Positions 1 through 10,784 of a stretch of 64,000 bases of DNA are shown one piece after another. Origin of the DNA: Takakia lepidozioides. Lineage: Eukaryota; Streptophyta; Takakiopsida; Takakiales; Takakiaceae. The notes under the pieces are model-generated. The model searched no databases and had not been told where the DNA came from. It saw nothing but the letters and a program-made list of their open reading frames with translations. The translations under genes and the position numbers were made by a program. Position 1 is the stretch's first letter. Each line of letters starts with the position of its first letter. The stretch lies in assembly GCA_030704615.1 (NCBI GenBank), contig CM060732.1, forward strand, positions 71,653,053-71,717,052. Reading direction: 5' to 3'.

Positions 1-129
1 ATCGTTACCTAATACCGCTGATTTCTGGACTCCTCGAACAACTTGGATGAGCAAATTTTTTCACAAAGATCGACTTGAGATGAGCTTACAACCTTGTACG
101 AATAAAAGAAGGAGACGAATAGAAGATTG

Positions 130-1395
130 TTTTTTGCACAAGGTACGGACATTTGGAATACAGTGTTATGCCTTTCGGTCTTACAAATGCTCCAACAATT
201 TTTCAACATATGATGAATGACATCTTTCGAGAATTTTTAGATGACTTTGTGGTCATCTATTTGGACGACATTTTGATATTTTCACAGAATGAAGAAGAAC
301 ATGGTCGTCATGTACGCATTGTTCTTGATAAATTGAGGGAAAAAAAACTATATGCCAAGTTGGAAAAATATATTTTCCACCAATCTGAAATCGAATTTTT
401 GGACTACATTATTTCCGACAAATGAGTCTTTATGGATCAGAAGAAAATACAAACCATCATCGAGTGGATTAAACCAACTTCGGTCCGAGATGTACAATGT
501 TTTCTAGGATTTGCAAATTTCTATAGAATCGTCATCAATGACTACTCCAAAATTGCTGCACCATTGACACGACTCACAAGGAAGGACAAATTTGTATGGG
601 ACGAGCAGATTGATCAAGCATTTGAAAGGCTGAAGTAGGCATTTATAACGGCTCCAATACTGGTACATGTAGATCCATCTAAACCATTCTTTTTGGAAGC
701 AGATACATCGGACTTTGCACTTGGTGCGGTCCTCTCTCAATACGGTACAGATGGCCGATTTCACCCTGTTGGTTTTCATTCTCGCAAATTTTCCGCTGCG
801 GAGATTAATTATGAAATCCATGACAAAGAACTTCTAGCGAATATCGATGCTTTTGAGGAGTAACGTCATCTATTGGAGAGAGCTAAACATCAGGTCACTG
901 TCTATACCGAACACAAAAACCTCGAGTATTTTATGAGTGCTCGTGTTTTGAATCGACGTCAAGCGAGATGGAGTATGTCACTAGCAAGGTTTAATTTTGT
1001 TATTACCTACCGTCCCGGACATCTTCAAGGAAAACCAGATGCTCTTTCTCGACAACCGTATCTTGCGCCAAAAGAAGGAGATGCAGCTTTTAACCAACAG
1101 AAATCCATCATCTTGAAACCAGCAAATCTCCAATTGAATATGCTATCCATGTCTACCTATGACGATGTAGAGATCATAAAGGAGATTCAGGAAACACTGA
1201 AGAGCGACCAATTTGCCACGACACTACGAAATCAATTAAATCGACCTCGAGACAACCCACATGTTACAAACGACTTCGAATTCAAGATGACTTACTTTAT
1301 TTCAAGGGACTTCTCTATGTACCTCCAGGACCTACACGACTTTGAATTCTTCAAACTTGTCATGATCTTCCGGCTGCAGGACATTTCGGCTTCAA
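130..1395 (+). pseudogene. Ty3 reverse transcriptase and RNase H, broken
   Basis: The reading frame from about 150 shows the RT core: MPFGLTNAPTIFQ, then VIYLDDILIFS, in which YLDD is the polymerase active site. The RT connection (FLGFANFYR) follows and then RNase H, with EADTSDFALGAVLSQ and a region ending in [11 protein letters not shown]. The frame is closed by TGA at 423-425, TAG at 636-638 and TAA at 861-863, but the homology continues across each one, so these are decay mutations and not domain ends. No start codon is assigned because the polyprotein begins before the window. Confidence 0.85.
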
Positions 1396-1402
1396 CAAAA
1401 CA

Positions 1403-2132
1403 ATGGAATTGATATCCAGGGACTATTGGTGGCCGCAGGTGTGGAAACTCGTGAAAGAATTTGTAAAATCTTGTGACACATATGCTAGAGCGAAGGACCA
1501 CGACATCGACCTTACAGCCTTTTTCAACCATTACCCATTCCCAAGGGTCCATGGTCATCCTTGTCTATGGACTTTATTACGGACCTTCCAATTTCCAAGA
1601 CCACCGACTCAATCATTGTTATTGTGGATCGTTTTACGAAGATGACACATTTCATTCCATGTAATAAGACGGTTACTGGCGAGAAAACTGCAAGATTCTT
1701 CCTCAATAATATCTACCGCATTCATTGATTCCCGAAGGTCATCGTATCTGATCGAGGACCACTGTTCATATCAAATTTCTGGAGGGGATTATTTCGCATA
1801 TTGGATACTAAGATCAACCTCTCTACAGCTAATCATCCACAGACTGATGGTCAAACCGAACGCGTAAACCAGATTTTGGAGCAATATCTTCGTTGTACGA
1901 TAAATTATCACCAAGATAATTGGACGGACGTCATTAGCTGAGTTTGCCTACAACAACACTATACATTCTTCGACTAAGCAAACTCCATTTTTCTCCAATT
2001 ATGGTCATCATCCTCGAGCAAACCCTTTCCACCCGCCTCGCGGAAGCTCAAAAACAATACAAGGAGTATGCAGATCAACATCGTCAACTCCAACCCCAGT
2101 TCAAGGTCGGAGATCGTGTGTGGCTTCTTTGA
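1403..2132 (+). pseudogene. Ty3 integrase core, frameshifted
   Basis: Pieces of an integrase are spread over two frames. The end of the zinc-binding domain (RDYWWPQVW, then CDTYARAK, in which the second zinc cysteine is lost) is followed by the catalytic core. Around 1555-1930 I read [11 protein letters not shown] (first Asp), IVSDRGPLF (second Asp) and HPQTDGQTERVNQ (catalytic Glu). This DDE triad would join retroviral-type cDNA to chromosomal DNA. A stop interrupts the core near 1725 and a frameshift lies near 1940. It belongs to the same decayed polyprotein as the RT upstream and the chromodomain downstream. Confidence 0.8.
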
Positions 2133-2165
2133 CGGGACATACAAACCTCGCGACCATCAAGGAAG

Positions 2166-2546
2166 TTGGATTATCAATGCCTGGGACCATTCAAAATTAT
2201 TCGACAAATAAATCAGGTCAATTTTCGGTTTGAACTCCCACGAAGTATGCGCATCCATCCAGTCTTTCATGTTTCATTATTGGAGTTGTATCATCCATCG
2301 AATATTCCAAGGAGAGTCTCTGTACCACCTCCACTAATCGACGTCAATCAGGAAATCGAGTATGAAGTCGACAAAGTCCTAGACTCTCGCATCAAGTATA
2401 AACGTCTTAAGTATTTCATACATTGGAAAGGCTACGACATCAGCGAACGAACGTGGAAACCTTCATCCAACCTCGCCAATGCATCTGACAAAGTCCAAGA
2501 GTTTCATCAACGATATCCAGCTAAGCCCCGAGCTACACGTCAATAA
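2166..2546 (+). pseudogene. Integrase C-terminus with chromodomain
   Basis: This open stretch of about 126 codons ends a Ty3 polyprotein. It starts with the integrase C-terminal fold (LGPFKIIRQINQ, RIHPVFHVSLLE) and ends with a chromodomain: EYEVDKVLDSRIKYKRLKYF, then HWKGYDISERTWKPSSNL. The chromodomain aromatic cage is partly readable (Y/F, W and a further W). Such chromodomains direct chromovirus integration towards marked heterochromatin. It stays open while the rest of the element is broken, which may be chance. TAA at 2544-2546 closes it. Confidence 0.8.
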
Positions 2547-3110
2547 GACGTCACAACGATGATGTCAGCCAAGTTAGCTTCAAAGGTGAAGACTCCACAT
2601 TCAGTGTACCTGATACACGCTAAGGATGAAGCAACATCACACATCAATATATATAGCTACAGTTCCAGCACTCTTGCATCTTGTATTGGCAGCATGGAGT
2701 CACAGGAACCAGATACATTGGAGCTGTCGCTTACCCAACTACTAGATCAACCGTTCCGACTCTCACGACCTTCAACATCACGCCGATGCTCTTGAGATGA
2801 TGGGCCACCAATGCAACGCGTACTTCCTTGTCTGGACCCCGTACGACGGCAAGTGGAGCCTACTCGAAGTCTGATAATTCTGTTGGAGGTTGAGGCTTCG
2901 GACCCAGAGGACAACGAAATCATGTTTGAAGGCAGTTTTGAAAATCAGAATGCTCAAATCACTGCGTGGTCCCAAGTTCAAGGACCTGTAAATCATTTGA
3001 GTCAAGAACGAAGAGCCGAATACTTGGCAAGTACCATTCGCCGGATTTTGGATTTTCTCTAGCTCTAAGCAAGTCCAAGATTTTACCGCTCCTCGAGGAA
3101 CTCGGCGCTA

Positions 3111-3120
3111 GAGGAGGGGG
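3111..3120 (+). other. Polypurine tract of the chromovirus
   Basis: GAGGAGGGGG lies directly before the proposed 3' LTR start at 3121. A purine tract here is the primer for plus-strand DNA synthesis in Ty3 elements and fixes the LTR boundary. Confidence 0.75.
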
Positions 3121-3763
3121 TGATGTCACGGACACAACCCAGAGAAACTTACCAGGAATAAATACCAGAAGTTACTAAGTTATCATGTTACCATAAATTA
3201 CCATTAGTTATCTAGTTACCGGAAGTTTATCAAATTACCGAGAGTAACTTGGAAAACTGCTCAAGAAGCTTCATTTGGAGGAAACTTCTCCATCAAAATA
3301 CCTCCTTTGTTTAAGGAAACTTCTCCATCAAGAAACCTCCTTTGGGGAAGCCTCTTAGGGAACCTCCTAGTAGCCAGTATACATAGGAGGCGAGACTGGA
3401 CATTCTTCAGTCTCACCCACACCAGTTCAAGCTACTCTTGTTTCTAGTTCCCAGTACTCCAATCCAGTTCCCAGTACTCTAACCCAGTTTCCAGTATCTG
3501 GTACTCTAGTCCAGTTTCCAGCATTCCAGTATTCAAGTCGTGTTCCAATATCTTGTACTCTTGTTCATTGTTATAAAGATCGTCTTGATTCATATTTACT
3601 CATCATACATTCGGCCACGCCGACCTTGACTTCTTGTCTAGTCTTGTACCTCTAGTTTGATCTCTTGTTTGTGTTCAGTCATGTTCTCGTCCTTGACAAG
3701 TAGCATGGCACTCCCCCTCTGGGTCGTTGCAGCCTACAGTGTCCATTCCTGGCTGTCATAACA
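3121..3763 (+). repeat. 3' LTR of the chromovirus (about 643 bp)
   Basis: It begins TGATGTCACGG after the polypurine tract and probably ends ...TGTCATAACA, giving the usual TG...CA ends. Inside, 3420-3560 holds degenerate tandem copies of a motif like CCAGTTCCCAGTACTC. A TATACATAGG box near 3378 could be the promoter TATA. The second LTR is not in the window, so the right boundary is inferred only from the inverted terminal letters. Confidence 0.65.
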
Positions 3764-4711
3764 CAGTTTTTCCTGCACATGGACTAATGGTATACATTCA
3801 CATTCTTCAATCAAATGGAATATTTGAATAAAGGACTCTAAAGGATAATATGCATGTCATGGTTTTAGTCATGGTTAACTAGAATTACCTACTTCTAGTT
3901 AACTATGACATTTTAGATATTTATATTTATATTTTGTGTGTTGGATTTTCATTTGGTCTCATATGCCAAGTGAGGCGTCAAGCCTCACTTGGGACATGGG
4001 GATGGGTTTTCCCCTTGTGAGGGTTTATCTTCTTGTAATTGAGCCTCCATGAGCCTCTCTCACCTCCATAGCTCTAGGTATTGAGAAGGAGTGTGTTAAA
4101 GGCTTTGTAGTGTGGATTCCCTTAGCAAGGGTGCCCTTGGCTTGACTTAGTTTATGTGATAGAGTAGATTTCACTTGGAAGGACTAGGGCTTGTTCTTAG
4201 TGTGATTTGCTTCATGCTTTGAGAGCTTTCATTGTCTTCCACATCTCTCATTTCTCATCTCTTATCACTACAAGCAGATCACCTTATGCTTGTGAGTGCG
4301 GAGTGTAAAGATTAGTTTTGCACTTGTATGTTAAAGAGGTTGAGAGCTAGGAGAATTTAGCTCTTGTATCACAAGGTTTGCAAGGGGTTGCAAGGAAAGG
4401 TGCTCGAGTGTTGCATGCACCAAGGAGTTGGAGAACTTGAGAAGAAAGCTCTTGAGTCACAAGATTTTGCAAGGATTGCAAGGAGGAAGTCTTGTGTGTG
4501 TGAATAGGTAGGTGCCAAGCTGACGCAAGATCGGAGCTGAAACCGCAACGCCCTCAAGATCAGAGCCCCCGTGCCTTGTAATATCAATGACAACCAACTT
4601 CGCCCCACTAGACCAGGGCCATGATGAAGCTTCGCAGGTCAATTCTCGGTGATGCAGGAAGCGCGACTTAATCGCTCTGGACGGCAAACGTTCATCGTTA
4701 CGTAATTCAAA
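3764..4711. other. No gene recognised
   Basis: The stretch is AT-rich with long T and A runs and only short open frames. I see no coding similarity, no clear repeat and no RNA gene. It may be old transposon sequence beyond recognition. Confidence 0.5.
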
Positions 4712-5116
4712 TTATTTCCTAGCAAATTGTCTGGCTCTAGACACCACCGCACCAGGCTCAAATAAAGATCTCGTGAACAGGGCTTCGTGATGACTGGTTG
4801 ACGCAGCAAGGTCACCCACGACAGCCCTTTCTATGCGCTCAAACCAAAACTGATCCTCCTCACAGATCTCACACAACAGGTCATCCACTTCTTGTGACAA
4901 CTCGATATCCCTTTCCAACTCTGTTGCTTGGTGCCTACTCTCAAAATACTCACGTCCAGGATCAACAAAGTTGTCAAAGTTATAGTACTCCGGATCACAA
5001 CTATCTAGAGAGTTGTCAGATTTCTCAGACCTCGGCGACCACGCCTTTGCCTCATCTAGATTAGCATAGTCATTACTACCAGGAGAACCAACGAAACAAC
5101 AAGGGCTGGAATGCAA
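4712..5116 (-). CDS. Unrecognised acidic open frame, about 134 codons
   Basis: An open minus-strand frame rich in Asp, Glu and Ser, for example a core reading ELSQEVDDLLCEICEEDQFW. I do not recognise a family. It stands just left of the palindrome cluster at 5181-5602 and in front of a broken MULE transposase, so it could be an exon of a MULE cargo gene. Equally it could be chance. No splice sites were established. Confidence 0.25.
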   Translation of the reverse strand: MHSSPCCFVGSPGSNDYANLDEAKAWSPRSEKSDNSLDSCDPEYYNFDNFVDPGREYFESRHQATELERDIELSQEVDDLLCEICEEDQFWFERIERAVVGDLAASTSHHEALFTRSLFEPGAVVSRARQFARK

Positions 5117-5180
5117 GAAATAGAGAATGAATATCCCTGTGAGTGACTAGCTGCCTAAACAGACAGATCAAGCTCCCATA

Positions 5181-5602
5181 AATCAACCTTGCGTTGACGC
5201 AAGGTTGATTGATGGGGTTGCAGCATAGTCCAAAATGTGTCCCGGAACCCTCTGCCGAACCCACAAAATGCCTTGCGTTGACGCAAGGTCGTTTTGGGGG
5301 ATTCAAGCAATCTACTTCCCCTACCTTGCGCTTCATGAACTGGATTTCAGAGGCTGCGAATGCACATAAGAGGCACCCAAATCAACCTCGCGTCAACGCA
5401 AGGTTGATTCGAGGGCTGCATACGTTTGGTTTTGTACCCAAAACATACACCTTGGAGCTCGGATATGGACCTTGCGTTGACGCAACCTTCTTTTCCTCTG
5501 ATATTTGGTCTGTGCTTCAAATCTGGGCTGCACGACCTGCATGACCTCTTCTATTCATTCCAGTGAGGTCGACATCAATCTTGCGTTGATGCAAGGTTGA
5601 TG
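5181..5602. repeat. Five palindromes of the CCTTGCGTTGACGCAAGG type
   Basis: Five near-palindromes lie at 5181-5210, 5263-5296, 5380-5409, 5469-5488 and 5573-5602. Arms AATCAACCTTGCG and CGCAAGGTTGATT flank a GTTGAC or GTCAAC centre. Sequence between the copies is unrelated, except that arm extensions in the second (CAAAATG / CGTTTTG) also pair. Centres are spaced 84, 115, 84 and 109 bp. The cluster sits upstream of the broken MULE transposase at 6795. Confidence 0.85.
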
Positions 5603-6794
5603 TGGGGCTCCCGGTTCCACATTGAACAGAAAGAAAAAGCAAAAGGCAAATGAGGGTTGATTATAACCTCTAGTTTCTTCTTCGCAACACTTGATGATGC
5701 TTCAGCAATGTTCGTCTTTTCCACGGGGTCTGGAGGCAACATGCTTCCAAGCAGATCCGGGTGGTGGGAAATAGTGGCAAACGGCATCGTGTCCGCCCTT
5801 GGTTCTTCTCTTGCAGCGCTTCATCTTGAGCCCAGCTGACTTCTTCGTCGTCCCCTCCCTCAATTGCAGGTTGTTCTTCGATCGCCTCCGGCACCGCTTC
5901 AAGACCTTCCTCTCAAAATTGTGGTTGCAGATTCGGGTGTAGCCCTTCATCTTCATCTCCGTCTTGCCCATTCGCAGTTCCCGTCAAGGTGCCTTCCTCA
6001 TCCTCTCCTTAGCGCGTGCCCTTTGCTTGTTTGATGTGAAATAGAGTGTTTGTCGGCGCCTTCTTCTCCCACATGATGACGTGACCATCTCGGCAGAATC
6101 CAGGGTTGCAGTGAGGAGAAGGAGAAGAAGGAAAAAAATGGCACTGCGGGAGGTTCACCGGCGGTCCATCTGCGCCAAGATGATCGCTGGAAACGTCCTG
6201 ACCGCCACATGCACAGTCCACATGCATGGTCGACACGTGTCCAATCTGCCGTTAACAATACCGCCGGAAAGCATTTAATCATCATCCACCAAATTTCGTC
6301 CGGGTCGACCTCTCATCCGCAAATTTGATTCTGGGGTACCCACTTTTGGGGTGTTTCGGAGGATTGTGCAGTTGGTACAGTTGTACAGCTATTCAGTTGC
6401 CATTAAACATTGAGTGGAAATGGGCACCTCGTCTGCCCTCTCTGACACAAGAGCCAATTGGCGGCTATGTCATTGAAAATTTTGGTTGGGGGTTTGGATG
6501 TCCAAGACAATGGTGGGGCAGATGTGGAAAAATAGTTGGCTTCTTTCTTCGGTGTGGCATTTGGGCTGACATCCTCCACTCCGCATTTGGGCACTTTTTG
6601 ACCATACATTGGTTCGCATGTCCACACATTTGTTTGATGTGTCAATCCGCATTTAAAGACCTATATGTGAAAGCGACAGCTACAATTGTGTGTAAGGACG
6701 TCTTACATATAGCCCAGAAATTCCACTTCAGTACAGCCTGCACTCAAAAGCAACATTGGACTTTGGACTGTGTGCTTTGAAGCAACATTAACAG
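5603..6794. other. No gene recognised before the MULE pseudogene
   Basis: Several overlapping open frames occur on both strands, none with a recognisable product. The position corresponds to the upstream region of a MULE element. I looked for gene B here and found nothing I would defend. Confidence 0.4.
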
Positions 6795-8845
6795 ATGGCC
6801 TCCCAGGCCTTGGGCTCCCTGGACGCAGACTTCTTCAGCGAGGACCATCCGGTGCCATTTTTGTACGAGGTGGATGATGATGGTTTTGCACTGGTGCATG
6901 AACACGTGCTCGCGACGCAGTTTCGGTTGGAGACTGGCACTCTATTCCTCGAGAGGGAAGTGTACGATGCCAATGGAAATTTGCTCAAGTACGCCTTCCA
7001 GAAACCTTCGCAGACTGCACAAACCACACAATGGAGAGTGCCTCCAGGCAGATACAGGGTGTTGAGTGCTCCTCAATGACAGTCTGCAGGATCATTCCTT
7101 CATTAACGTTACTAGACTCTTGGAACGGCAGCATCAGTGGCCCAGGAGAAAACACCCGTGGTTGTTAAGAAGGAGTCTAGTAACGTTAACACAGTCTTGG
7201 AGCTTTTAGACTCCTCCTCTGAGGACGCTTGTGAAATACCGCCAGTGGATCAGCCATGTCCAGTTCAGGAAGCAGATGTAGAAGAGATCACCAGTGTCAT
7301 TCCCAAACTGAAAGCCATGGGTGGGATGGCAGGATTCAAGAGTGAGTTGAGGGGGATTGACTGGAGCACTTTCAATGTTCAGCGTGTGACATTCTTGCCA
7401 GAATCATTTGGTGGTAATATTGTTTTCGAGCTGCCTCCTCCGGGTCGAGTGGGGGGCATTTCCAGTCTCATGGAAGGAATGGACAAAAATCACGATGGAC
7501 ACCCTTGGTGCCGCACAAAAACCTCCAATATTCACAACCATGACAACCTCATATTCAGGAGAACAGTCTGTAATGGGCACCTGAAATGCGAGAACACGAA
7601 GTGCAGACACTTTGCACTGTCAGGTCTGCAAAACCAAAGCGAATGGGATGGTGTCACTGAGAATCCATTCAAGCCTGGGGTGACACCACCATACAGTAAC
7701 ACTGTTGTGTGCAAGTTTTGTAGGCTACCACCTTGCTGCCTTGCATTGTGTGGTGCCAGGGCCCAGAATGTACTATGTAGTGCATCGATTCAAAACCCTG
7801 ACTAGAGCCTGTGTCCATTTCGGTTTTTACAACCACCCTCTGTCCAAGGGGGATTACAGAGAGAGTGTCGAGACAGTCTCGCGTCTGATAAGGCAAGAGT
7901 TGGATACCAATCCAACTGGAACCACTTCTGCAATTGCCATGGGGGCGAGCAAGTCTTTTTTGGAAAGCCGTATTCTATGTGCATCAGATTCGGTTGGAGG
8001 AAAACTGGAGGGACCGGCTTTGGACATTGTTCTGGACCATTTTTCAACATTGACTTCTCCAAACATTAGGAATCAAGTGAACGCTTTGAGAATGGGCTCT
8101 GGGAGCCGAGGTTATATGGACAATATTATGGATTTGAAGAAAAGGAGCATGTACGACTACATCCAAGACAGCGTCTTCCTGGGGCAAGGAGCGAGGAAAG
8201 TATTCTTGTTTAAACTGTCCACAAAAGGTGAGGGCAGCAGAGTCAGCCTGGTTCAACGTATGCAGAAGGGTGGCGATGTTGGCAACTGTTTATTTTTTAT
8301 CACGTGAAGAGGTTTAAAGACTAGACCACAATGGCATGTCATGTTTACGACCCTGTGTACCAGCGAGTCATGACAATTGCAGTGTGTGACATGCAGTCAG
8401 AGGACACCGAATCACAGTAGCTCATGTGGGAAGCTCTCATTCGCGTTATGGCCTCCAATGGTCTCCCATCTCCAAATTTTGTTGGTTTCATGGCCGACAG
8501 TGCTCAAGCGAACTTCAACGCTGTCCGCATTGTGTTCGGGACGAGAGATCCAAAAGTTCCAATGCCTGGAAGAGAACATACGTGTCTTTTCCATTGGACA
8601 CAATCCCTGGACAAACACACAAAGACAGACATCAAGCCGGATATGCAGAGTATGCATCGTCAACTGTGCAAACAGTACAAAGACGCCAAAACTATGGGGG
8701 AAGCGAATACATTGTTCCAGACAATTCGTGCCTGGTGGTACTCATCTGGAGCGGCATCGGAAGACAACATGAGGGCACTGGAAGACTAGTTTGCATTTTG
8801 GCACTTCCGTTACCGACAGTGGGGAGCGGCCATGACTTGTTTTTA
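6795..8845 (+). pseudogene. Broken MULE transposase (gene A paralogue, exon 1 part)
   Basis: This is a collinear decayed copy of exon 1 of gene A (43579-47177). It starts at an ATG with the same N-terminal block (GTLFLEREVYDANGN here, GTVFLEEETKDAYGN in gene A). It keeps the zinc-rich segment around HDGHPWC, the RACVHFGFYNHPL segment and the transposase core FMADSAQANFNAVR with a following CLFHW. It ends near WHFRYRQWG, where exon 1 of gene A stops at its intron. The frame breaks at TGA 7077, near 7770, after 8307 and at TAG 8787. Exon 2 is missing. Confidence 0.85.
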
Positions 8846-10342
8846 GATCATGAAAAGCGGTTCAGCCTAGAGTGCAGGGATTCGTGCATAAGCCTATCCA
8901 AAGCAGATAGAGTGCAAAGGCGAACATGTTGCAGGTTTGCAATGGATAGAGAGGCAGTCAGCCTGTATTGAATGGTGGCGTTGCATAGCTCAACGCTATG
9001 GCAACCAAGTTTGGGCTTCTAGTGTGAAGCGGAGGAGATGCTGGCCACAAGTAGGCGAACTGGTGGTCTTCTTCATCTGTAGGCCGAGTTAAGGAGCTGC
9101 AGGAATGTGGGCTGCACATGGGAAGCTAGCGTGTTGCAGGTTGGAGATGATATGATCAGCTCCCGAAACTAGTTGTTGCGGGTAGATGAGGAGCAGCCGA
9201 ATGGTGGAGCTGCGAGGGGATGCATCGCAGCCTGTTGGGAGCTTCAGCTCCAAGCTCATGAAGAGGTATGAGTGAAGAGAGGGGGCTGGTCCATCTTGTG
9301 TGCAAGTCAATGCACTTGTGAAACATGTGCTTGAGTTGGAAGTTTCAATCTGAAACTCTAGCACTGTAAAGGCTCTTGGAGTGGCAAGAGTGGGGCTGGA
9401 AGGGCAGCAACTAGGTGTCCTAGAGCCAGGGAATGTGCAGTAGAACTGCAGCTACACCAAGGTTGTAAAGGTGTGTATTTTCAGATTTGTTTTTGTGAGC
9501 TTCATGAAGAAAATGGAGCTAGTTGGGCAGCATATAGCTTACTTGTTGAGTTGGGGGCACTTCTAGGCCATGAGAGCTCAGGAGTGCAGGGTGACAGGGC
9601 TGATGGCTCTGCAGAAGCCATAGCTCAGCGACAGCAGGTGCAAGAGCAAACCCCAGCTCGGGGAGAGATTTCAAAAAATAAAAGGACCGCCAGTGCGGCC
9701 GCCAATCTTGTTTTTTTTTTAAATAAATTGAAGCGACCGCCATAATGTATTTGCCACCGCCATCGTGTCTGCTTAAATGACAGTATTTTACCTGGTACTA
9801 TTTTTACCAGAATATTCCCCGAACCTGACGTGATGGAGGTCCCGTCAGCGTCAGGTCTGACGTGACCTGATGGACGGACGTGATGCTGATAACCGAGCCT
9901 TGAGGCCCTTGAGGGAAGCATAGTGGGGACACCATTTAGAGGGGAGACTTGAGGACGAGTAGGGAGGCCGGAGTTGGTCAAGGTATGAAGAGCACCTAGG
10001 AAAAGGGCCACCTTGAGCACCATTCTACCGAGCTAGTAGAGCATCCCGAGCTCCACCATCTGATGTAAGGGTGATCCACCACCACCCCCTCTTTTAATTG
10101 CTTTGAAATTATTTCATTTGATTGATTTTCACTAAGCCGAGAGCTCGCAATGCTAGGGGCTAGTGTCTATGTGTGTGCATGAAGAAAAACTAACCCTCTT
10201 ATGGCAAGAGGATGCTTTGACATGATCAAAAGGGAAGCATTGTGATTTACCCCAAAGGGATAGACCTTGGGAGCATTATATAGTGGCTTGAGAGCCCATA
10301 GCTTGTATGATTTATGAAGCTAGTTGTTGATTTTCAGATCTG
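8846..10342. other. No gene recognised
   Basis: The sequence right of the transposase pseudogene contains only short frames. Around 9640-9740 there is a T-run. It may be decayed MULE interior, but I cannot align it to gene A exon 2 or gene B. Confidence 0.4.
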
Positions 10343-10745
10343 GAAAATATGGCGCTCCCACGTTCCCACCAGGTTATCATCATGTTCCCGCGCTCCCCTG
10401 GACATTCCAAAGGGATCAACGAGATCTTCTGGAGATTCCCCACCTTTGGGAATTTTTTATATTTCTTTAATTATTTCATTTTTTCTGAAGGTGAAAACGC
10501 ATTGTTGTCAGAAGAAAAATTGGTTACGAATGTCTAACCTTCTCTGTTGCATCCACACGGGTTGTGGCTAGATGATGCAGCTTCTCGAGTGTCAACGTGG
10601 GCTTAAGAGCGCGGGAGTAGTGCTTCCCCACCTCCACCAGAAAGTTGGCACCAAGGGTGGGATCAGCAATGGCCACGTACTTCACCATCCGCAACTTGTA
10701 CTTGATGCGAGCCTTTGCCTCGGTAGCTTGGAGATACGATTCCAG
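10343..10745 (-). pseudogene. Fragment of gene B (exons 3 and 4)
   Basis: Minus-strand codons from about 10745 to 10539 match exon 3 of gene B: KYVAIADPTLGANFLVEVG here against KQVAIADPGLGAEFLAEIG, then HYSRALKP and EKLHHLATTRV. The exon ends at the same place in a kept donor (AG|GTTAGA). About 100 bases further, codons ending MMITWWE match the end of exon 4 (NVMTWWHQ). The right edge at about 10745 is cut by a Ty3 fragment. It is a genomic copy, not a processed one, because the exon boundary and intron remain. Confidence 0.8.
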
Positions 10746-10784
10746 CCCATGAAGACCCACAGCAGGCCATGGTTATGAGTTCCA

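Larger units (their letters stand above)
1..3763 (+). mobile_element. Ty3/gypsy chromovirus remnant, 5' end outside window
   Basis: In order along the plus strand come a reverse transcriptase, RNase H, integrase, chromodomain, a polypurine tract and an LTR. This is the standard order of a Ty3/gypsy chromovirus. The 5' LTR, gag and protease lie before base 1. At least three in-frame stops and several frameshifts show it is dead. The integrase tail (HPVFHVSLLE followed by a chromodomain) and the junction of a G-rich tract with TGATGTCACGG resemble the Tcn1/Tf2-like elements best known from fungi and also reported from mosses and lycophytes. That placement is from memory of the families, not a tree. 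Confidence 0.85.

Noticed and set aside
5670-6285. Gene B methyltransferase region left of the transposase pseudogene
   Set aside because: A CMWRSGRF-like stretch caught my eye against GACMWAGR, but neighbouring codons do not align.
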